A DNA stretch of 64,000 nt, from the NCBI GenBank assembly GCA_001804805.1, contig MHBH01000054.1:1-64000 (forward strand), given 5' to 3'. The notes under the pieces are model-generated. The model did not search any database and had not been told where the DNA came from. It saw only the letters and a list, made by a program, of their open reading frames with translations. The position numbers and the translations under genes are program-made. How positions within the stretch are numbered: position 1 is the first letter of the stretch; every line of letters starts with the position of its first letter. Below, one piece after another: positions 59,733 through 64,000 of this stretch. Source of the stretch: Lentisphaerae bacterium GWF2_49_21 (lineage in GTDB: Bacteria; Verrucomicrobiota; Lentisphaeria; Victivallales; GWF2-50-93).

Positions 59733-59834
59733 TGAACGGAAAAAGAATCCTCCAGTTCTCGTTAATGATTTTGAGTTTTGGCTGTACGGAATATATTAAA
59801 TATCAATCTATATCCTCAATAAGGTAAAATGATC

Positions 59835-60839
59835 ATGAAAAACACCGCACTTATCGGAGCCGGATACTGGGGAAAAAACATAGCCAGGAGCCTCCATGAA
59901 CTTGGCGCCCTCAAGACTGTCTGCGATTCATCCGACGCGGTCAAGGCGAACCTCGGGAAACTCTATCCCGACGTATCGTTCACAGGAGATCTGAAATCCG
60001 TACTTTCGGATGGAGAAATAAAATCCGTATTCATCGCCTCTCCTGCGGTAATGCACTACCAGCAGGCGTCCGAGGCGCTCAAGGCCGGGAAGAATGTGTT
60101 TGTCGAAAAACCCCTTTCATTAATAGTCGAAGATGCCGAAGAACTCATTAAACTGGCGGAATCCCTGAAGAAGATCCTCTTTGTCGGCCATATACTCCAT
60201 TATCATCCCGCCGTCATCAAGATGAAGAAGATCATTGCCGATGGAACAATAGGCAAGCTCCAGTACATCTACTCCAACCGACTCAATCTCGGCAAGATCC
60301 GTACCGAGGAGAACATACTCTGGTCTTTCGCCCCACATGACATTTCCCTAATTCTCAGCTTGACCGATGAAAATCCCTCATATGTCAACTGCGCTGGAAG
60401 CTATTTCCTCAGCCCAGGGGTCGCCGACATAACCATGACCAATCTGAAGTTCCCGTCCGGCATCGGCGCCCATATATTCGTAAGCTGGCTAAATCCTTTC
60501 AAGGAACAGCGCCTGATCGTGACAGGCTCAAAGGGAATGCTAGTCTTTGAGGACACTAAACCGACTGACGAAAAACTCATATCCTATTCACATACTATCG
60601 AATGGAAGAACAGCATCCCTATCCCGCAGAAGGCAGAACCTTCCTTCATCAAAATCTCAGATATCTGGGAGGAACCCCTCAAAGCCGAATGCAGCGCGTT
60701 CCTGAAAGCCGTTGAAACCGGCAAGGAACCTCTCACATCTGGCAAAGAAGGGCTCAAGGTCCTCAAAGTGCTCAAGGATTGCCAGACATCAATAGAAAAA
60801 CAAGACAGGTCCTCTCCTTGTAAGGGTTCCTTAGTGTAA
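59835..60839 (+). CDS. wbpB: Gfo/Idh/MocA-family oxidoreductase, WbpB-like
   Basis: About 334 residues. ALIGAGYWGKNIARSLHEL is the NAD-binding motif, VFVEKPLS the EKP motif with its substrate lysine, and HILHYHPAVIKMK the later active-site region. It matches the UDP-GlcNAcA 3-dehydrogenase (WbpB/WlbA) step, supported by WbpD-like (60945) and WbpE-like (63208) genes downstream. An ATG 6 bases earlier (59829) is also possible; AAGG at 59821 fits the later start. The stop lies next to REP-like hairpins. Confidence 0.85.
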   Translation: MKNTALIGAGYWGKNIARSLHELGALKTVCDSSDAVKANLGKLYPDVSFTGDLKSVLSDGEIKSVFIASPAVMHYQQASEALKAGKNVFVEKPLSLIVEDAEELIKLAESLKKILFVGHILHYHPAVIKMKKIIADGTIGKLQYIYSNRLNLGKIRTEENILWSFAPHDISLILSLTDENPSYVNCAGSYFLSPGVADITMTNLKFPSGIGAHIFVSWLNPFKEQRLIVTGSKGMLVFEDTKPTDEKLISYSHTIEWKNSIPIPQKAEPSFIKISDIWEEPLKAECSAFLKAVETGKEPLTSGKEGLKVLKVLKDCQTSIEKQDRSSPCKGSLV

Positions 60840-60884
60840 AACAGGCGTCCAGCCTGTTTCTTGACGACAGCCGGGACGACTGTC
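60839..60884. repeat. Solitary REP-like hairpin pair
   Basis: AAACAGGC (60839-60846) pairs with GCCTGTTT (60852-60859), and GACAG (60866-60870) with CTGTC (60880-60884). The CAGGCGT core recalls the hairpins of the transposase element at 39562-40171. It begins at the stop codon of the oxidoreductase gene. Confidence 0.6.
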
Positions 60885-60944
60885 CTACATTCTTAAGAAT
60901 ATCGGAAAAACATTTGCTGTAATTATCAGAAAGGATATTTAAAC

Positions 60945-61598
60945 ATGGCAACTCTTCCTTATTTCGTACACGAGACTTCATATGCAGACGAAGGCGCAGT
61001 AATCGGCAAAGGCACGAAGATCTGGCATTTCTCACACATCTACAAGGGCGCGGTCATAGGTGAGAACTGTATCATCGGACAGAACGTCAGCATCGCCGAC
61101 GGCGTGAAGATGGGCAACAACGTGAAGATCCAGAACAATGTATCCATCTATACCGGCGCTATCGTCGAAGACGACGTCTTCTTCGGACCGTCATGCGTCC
61201 TGACAAATGTGACAAATCCCAGAAGCCAGGTCCTGCGCCACTCACTTTACGAGAAGACCATCTTCAAACGCGGAACTACCATCGGTGCAAACGCCACCGT
61301 CGTCTGCGGAATCACGCTCGGACGTTATAGCTTCATAGCCGCCGGCGCCGTAGTTGCAAAGGATGTTCCGGACTACGCCCTGATGATGGGAGTCCCTGCA
61401 AAACAAAAGGGCTGGATGAGCCGCCATGGGCACGTCCTCAAGAATCCCGACAAGGACGGCGTCATGACCTGTCCGGAAAGCGGATTCAGATACAAGGAAG
61501 TCAAGCCGGGCGTCCTCAAATGCCTTGATCTCGACGAGGAATCTCCCCTGCCCGAGGAAAAGAAGGTCGGCAAGAAGACCTACGATGAGTTCAAATAA
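60945..61598 (+). CDS. wbpD: Hexapeptide-repeat N-acetyltransferase, WbpD/WlbB-like
   Basis: A 217-residue left-handed beta-helix enzyme. IGKGTKIWHFSHIYKGAVIG, IGQNVSIADGVKMGNNVKIQ and VCGITLGRYSFIAAGAVVAKD are the repeat turns. It matches the acetyltransferase that finishes UDP-2,3-diacetamido-2,3-dideoxy-glucuronic acid. A C-terminal extension (PDKDGVMTCPESGFRYKEV) is typical of this group. AAGGAT lies before the ATG. Pairs functionally with 59835 and 63208. Confidence 0.92.
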   Translation: MATLPYFVHETSYADEGAVIGKGTKIWHFSHIYKGAVIGENCIIGQNVSIADGVKMGNNVKIQNNVSIYTGAIVEDDVFFGPSCVLTNVTNPRSQVLRHSLYEKTIFKRGTTIGANATVVCGITLGRYSFIAAGAVVAKDVPDYALMMGVPAKQKGWMSRHGHVLKNPDKDGVMTCPESGFRYKEVKPGVLKCLDLDEESPLPEEKKVGKKTYDEFK

Positions 61599-61616
61599 AT
61601 TCCGGACGGAATTTAT
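61595..61616. repeat. Hairpin over the end of the acetyltransferase gene
   Basis: ATAAATTCCG (61595-61604) and CGGAATTTAT (61607-61616) form a perfect 10-bp stem that includes the stop codon. Could be a terminator-like or stability hairpin; no T-run follows. Confidence 0.4.
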
Positions 61617-61667
61617 GATTAAATTGAAAATTGGCATAATGTCAATATTATTTCGAGACAATTAGTA

Positions 61668-61682
61668 ATGCCGTAAGGCATG
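61668..61682. repeat. REP-like core ATGCCGTAAGGCATG
   Basis: This 15-base near-palindrome matches 39613-39627 (ATGCCGTCAGGTATG) in the transposase element except for two bases, so it is probably a solitary member of the same REP family. It lies 15 bases before the next gene. Confidence 0.55.
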
Positions 61683-61696
61683 TTAGTTATTTAAAC

Positions 61697-62476
61697 ATGA
61701 AATGCCTATACTTCATTTTCATATTGTTCATCCTTTCCCAAGCAAGCATCTTTGCTGACGAATATAAGGAAACAACCTTTAAGGATACAAACTACAGGAT
61801 CTACATTACCGATCCCCTGAAGATTGAACTTTACTGGAAGGATAAAAAGACAGAGAAGCCGCTGCAACGTTTTTCAAAAGTCCAGGCAATCATAGAAGCA
61901 GGCGGACGCAAGGTCGTTTTCATGATGAACGGTGGAATTTTCGACCAAGGGAATCTCCTTGGCCTTCACATTGAGGATGGAGCAATCTTAAATCCTCTAA
62001 ATCTCAAGGATGGCGACGGAAATTTCTATCTCAAGCCCAATGGTGTATTTTTTGTCGATTCTGATGGAAAAGCAGGAATCATGGAGAGCAATGAGTATTC
62101 CAAATCAAATATCCAGCCTAAAATCGCGCTTCAATCCGGTCCTTTGCTTGTCCAAAACGGCAAGATACATCCCAAATTCGATCCCGCATCGAAAAACCAC
62201 AAGCACCGCAATGGAGTCGGCATCGGCAAAGATGGAAAGATTGTCTTTGCCATAACAGAGACAGGAGAAAAGCAGAAGAAATTTCCCAGCCTATATGACT
62301 TCTCGGAATTCTTCCTGTCATTGGGCTGCGACAATGCGCTCTTCCTGGACGGTGATCTTTCGATGATGGTTGTAAATCCTGAAGGGAAAATAAAAGATGG
62401 AAACCTGCTAGGCGCGATCATCGCTGTATCTGAAAAAAATGCGAAGAAGGTGGAAGAACCAGACAAAGCCCCTTGA
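61697..62476 (+). CDS. Secreted phosphodiester glycosidase family protein (DUF2233)
   Basis: A 259-residue protein with a signal peptide (CLYFIFILFILSQASIFA). FMMNGGIFDQGNLLGLHI, KPNGVFFV, ALQSGPLLVQNGKIH and LGCDNALFLDGDLSMMV are the conserved blocks of the NAGPA-type phosphodiester glycosidase family. It would cleave sugar-phosphodiester linkages outside the cytoplasm, for example removing a GlcNAc cap or editing a phosphoglycan. Its presence inside the glycan cluster is notable. Preceded by a REP-like hairpin. Confidence 0.87.
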   Translation: MKCLYFIFILFILSQASIFADEYKETTFKDTNYRIYITDPLKIELYWKDKKTEKPLQRFSKVQAIIEAGGRKVVFMMNGGIFDQGNLLGLHIEDGAILNPLNLKDGDGNFYLKPNGVFFVDSDGKAGIMESNEYSKSNIQPKIALQSGPLLVQNGKIHPKFDPASKNHKHRNGVGIGKDGKIVFAITETGEKQKKFPSLYDFSEFFLSLGCDNALFLDGDLSMMVVNPEGKIKDGNLLGAIIAVSEKNAKKVEEPDKAP

Positions 62477-62522
62477 ATGAATTCACTTTGACATTATAAT
62501 ATAACCATAATAGTTACATTAT
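62473..62522 (+). promoter_or_regulatory. Promoter and dyad of the toxin-antitoxin genes
   Basis: TTGAAT (62473-62478) and a perfect TATAAT (62495-62500) are 16 bases apart. The inverted repeat ATAATATAAC (62496-62505) and GTTACATTAT (62513-62522) overlaps the -10 region, and ATATAACCA is repeated at 62499-62507 and 62521-62529. This is how autoregulated antitoxin promoters look. Seen; regulation inferred. Confidence 0.55.
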
Positions 62523-62538
62523 ATAACCAGAGACGACA

Positions 62539-62787
62539 ATGAAATCGATAACCGTCAGAAATATTCCGGATGAAGTTCTTGAGACTGCCAAGATGCTTTC
62601 AATAAAGGAGCGCAGAAGCCTCAACAATGAGATTCTAATCCTTTTGGAAAAAGGGCTGGACAGATCTGCTTATCCTGCCAATCAACTTTCAAGGCAGAGC
62701 CGAGTCAAGGAAAGCTTTGCCATGTACCGGGATAAAAAGCTTCTCAAATCCCTTTCCAACGATAAAAAGATGGAGCGTGAATTTTGA
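62539..62787 (+). CDS. Ribbon-helix-helix antitoxin (FitA/VapB-like)
   Basis: An 82-residue protein. The N-terminal KSITVRNIPDEVLETAKML and RSLNNEILILLEKGL form a ribbon-helix-helix DNA-binding fold; the C-terminal basic tail would bind the toxin. It overlaps the PIN toxin by 4 bases. The dyad upstream fits autoregulation. Confidence 0.9.
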   Translation: MKSITVRNIPDEVLETAKMLSIKERRSLNNEILILLEKGLDRSAYPANQLSRQSRVKESFAMYRDKKLLKSLSNDKKMEREF

Positions 62788-63194
62788 GCGGTCTTAAACC
62801 AATTATCCTAGACTCCTGGGCTGTCCTGGCATACCTTCAGGGCGAGCCATCTGCAGAAAAAATAAGTTCTTTAATTTCAGGTTCACAGGAAAACAAATAT
62901 AAAATCCTGATGAGTGTCATCAATCTCGGAGAGGTGTGGTATATAATTGCCCGTGAAATTTCAGAAAAAGAGGCAGATGCGGCAATAAGCACAATTGTCA
63001 ATTGGGGAATTGAAATCAGGGATGCAGACTGGCAGATTGTCAAAGAGGCGTCGCGTTTCAAATCGAAAAACAGGATTTCATATGCTGATTCATTCGCCGC
63101 GGCACTGGCGAAGATGACAAATGGAGAACTCGTAACAGGTGACAGGGAATTCAAAACCCTGGAAGCTGAAATACAAATAAATTGGTTAAAATGA
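62784..63194 (+). CDS. vapC: PIN-domain toxin (VapC family)
   Basis: A 136-residue PIN ribonuclease. Acidic metal ligands are visible in IILDSWAVLAYLQGEP (Asp near residue 9), INLGEVWYII (Glu) and SYADSFAAALAKM (Asp), with LVTGDREF as the fourth. It should cut RNA and be blocked by the antitoxin gene upstream. The start is a TTG overlapping the antitoxin stop. Placement inside a glycan operon may stabilise the locus. Confidence 0.9.
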   Translation: MSGLKPIILDSWAVLAYLQGEPSAEKISSLISGSQENKYKILMSVINLGEVWYIIAREISEKEADAAISTIVNWGIEIRDADWQIVKEASRFKSKNRISYADSFAAALAKMTNGELVTGDREFKTLEAEIQINWLK

Positions 63195-63207
63195 AGGAAT
63201 AGCTCAA

Positions 63208-64000
63208 ATGAATGTTCCATTGCTTGACTTGAAGGCCCAGTTCAAACCCATAAAAGACGAAGTAATGAAGGCCGTAGAGGCCGTCTTCGAATCCCAGCAG
63301 TTCATCAACGGACCGCAGGTGAAGGAGCTTGAGAAGCAGATCGCCGCATACACCACATGCAAGTCGGCGATAGGAGTCTCCAGCGGCACCGACGCCCTGC
63401 TCTGCGCGCTCATGGCATTCAACATCGGGAACGGTGATGAAGTTATCACCACCCCCTTCACATTCTTCGCTACCGCCGGCTGCATCTGGAGGACAGGCGC
63501 AAAACCGGTGTTCGTCGACATCGATCCAAAGACCTACAATATAGATGTCACCAAGATCGAGAAGGCCATCACGAAGAAGACCAAGGCCATAATCCCCGTA
63601 CATCTCTTCGGACAGATGGCCGACATGGATCCGATCATGGAGATCGCGAAGAAGCAAAATCTATTCGTGATCGAGGACGCATGTCAGAGTATCGGCTCGA
63701 CATACAAGGGGAAACAGGCAGGCTCCATCGGAACTGTCGGTTGCTTCAGCTTCTTCCCGTCGAAGAATCTCGGCACGGCGGGCGACGGCGGAATCATCAC
63801 CGCACAGGATCCAGTCCTCGGAGAGAAGCTCGAGATTATGCGCGGACACGGTTCAAAGCCAAAATATTTCCACCAGGTAGTCGGCGGAAACTTCCGTCTC
63901 GACACCATCCATGCCGCAATCCTCATAGTGAAGCTCAAATATCTCAATTCATGGTCCGAGGGGCGCCGCAAGAACGCCGCAAAATACAATGAGCTGCTGA
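63208..64000 (+). CDS. wbpE: DegT/DnrJ/EryC1/StrS aminotransferase, WbpE-like, 3'-truncated by window edge
   Basis: The first 264 residues are in view; the gene runs past the right edge. VPLLDLKAQFKPIKDEVMKA and FINGPQVKELEKQIAAYTTC are the WbpE-like N terminus; SSGTDALLCALMAF and SFFPSKNLGTAGDGG (PLP lysine) the cofactor sites. It would aminate the 3-keto sugar made by the WbpB-like enzyme, before acetylation by WbpD. It starts 13 bases after the toxin gene, so that toxin-antitoxin pair sits inside this pathway. Confidence 0.93.
   Translation, partial: MNVPLLDLKAQFKPIKDEVMKAVEAVFESQQFINGPQVKELEKQIAAYTTCKSAIGVSSGTDALLCALMAFNIGNGDEVITTPFTFFATAGCIWRTGAKPVFVDIDPKTYNIDVTKIEKAITKKTKAIIPVHLFGQMADMDPIMEIAKKQNLFVIEDACQSIGSTYKGKQAGSIGTVGCFSFFPSKNLGTAGDGGIITAQDPVLGEKLEIMRGHGSKPKYFHQVVGGNFRLDTIHAAILIVKLKYLNSWSEGRRKNAAKYNELL

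Noticed and set aside
59733-59834. Promoter candidate before the WbpB-like gene
   Set aside because: Several poor -35/-10 pairs can be drawn in this AT-rich gap (for example TTGAGT with TATTAA), and none stands out enough to list as a feature.

Overview
Bacterial DNA with a mid-40s percent G+C (estimated by eye) and standard stop codons. Arginine is often AGG and isoleucine often ATA. Starts are mixed: some have a clear Shine-Dalgarno, many have none. Sugar pathways typical of O-antigen or other surface glycans point to a Gram-negative-type envelope. No marker gene is present, so the phylum cannot be fixed; REP-associated transposases, scattered four-helix-bundle genes and this codon style would fit an uncultivated PVC/Omnitrophota-like lineage, but that is a weak guess.

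Layout. 1-4400 is a ragged accessory border: the 3' part of a RAYT transposase with REP-like repeats, a Fic protein, a hairpin-rich intergenic region, a decayed HigB/HigA toxin-antitoxin remnant, a FabH-like ketoacyl synthase and a GbsR/MarR-type regulator with a palindrome in front of it. From 4412 to the right edge every gene lies on the + strand, most with overlapping or nearly touching ends: a surface-glycan cluster of about 60 kb. Its parts are (a) 4412-11002, a complete pseudaminic acid pathway (PseB, PseC, methylase, PseF, PseG-PseH fusion, PseI); (b) 11006-18905, radical SAM enzymes, GT-B-like proteins, a DegT aminotransferase and a FemAB-like protein; (c) 18948-25224, a second nonulosonic-acid-like module (cytidylyltransferase, methyltransferase, NeuB-like synthase, PHP, ATP-grasp, epimerase, acyltransferase); (d) 25245-42162, more radical SAM and sugar-modifying enzymes, a CBS-dehydrogenase fusion, an SGNH/MBOAT O-acylation pair, a FkbM methyltransferase and a secreted nitrilase; (e) 42178-59732, glycosyltransferases, an ABC flippase-like exporter, four asparagine-synthase-like amidotransferases and a carbamoyltransferase; (f) 59835-64000, WbpB/WbpD/WbpE-like genes for a diacetamido-uronic acid, a phosphodiester glycosidase and a VapBC-type module.

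The most unusual signals are not the enzymes. Three 466-559 bp units (5423-5981, 45548-46076, 47931-48396) each fill exactly the gap between the stop codon of one biosynthetic gene and the ATG of the next. Each encodes a small four-helix-bundle protein of the 23S rRNA intervening-sequence family and is bounded by inverted arrays of an about 8-nt unit (AAGTTCGA in two, AATTTAGA in the third). They look like intervening sequences that live in mRNA operons instead of rRNA. Separately, the 11-mer GCGAANTTCGC occurs nine times inside unrelated genes in two reading frames, far above chance. A RAYT/IS200-like transposase flanked by a perfect 28-bp inverted repeat (39562-40171), solitary REP-like hairpins, and a 17-bp palindrome inside an asparagine-synthase-like gene complete the picture of a glycan locus heavily colonised by small palindromic elements.
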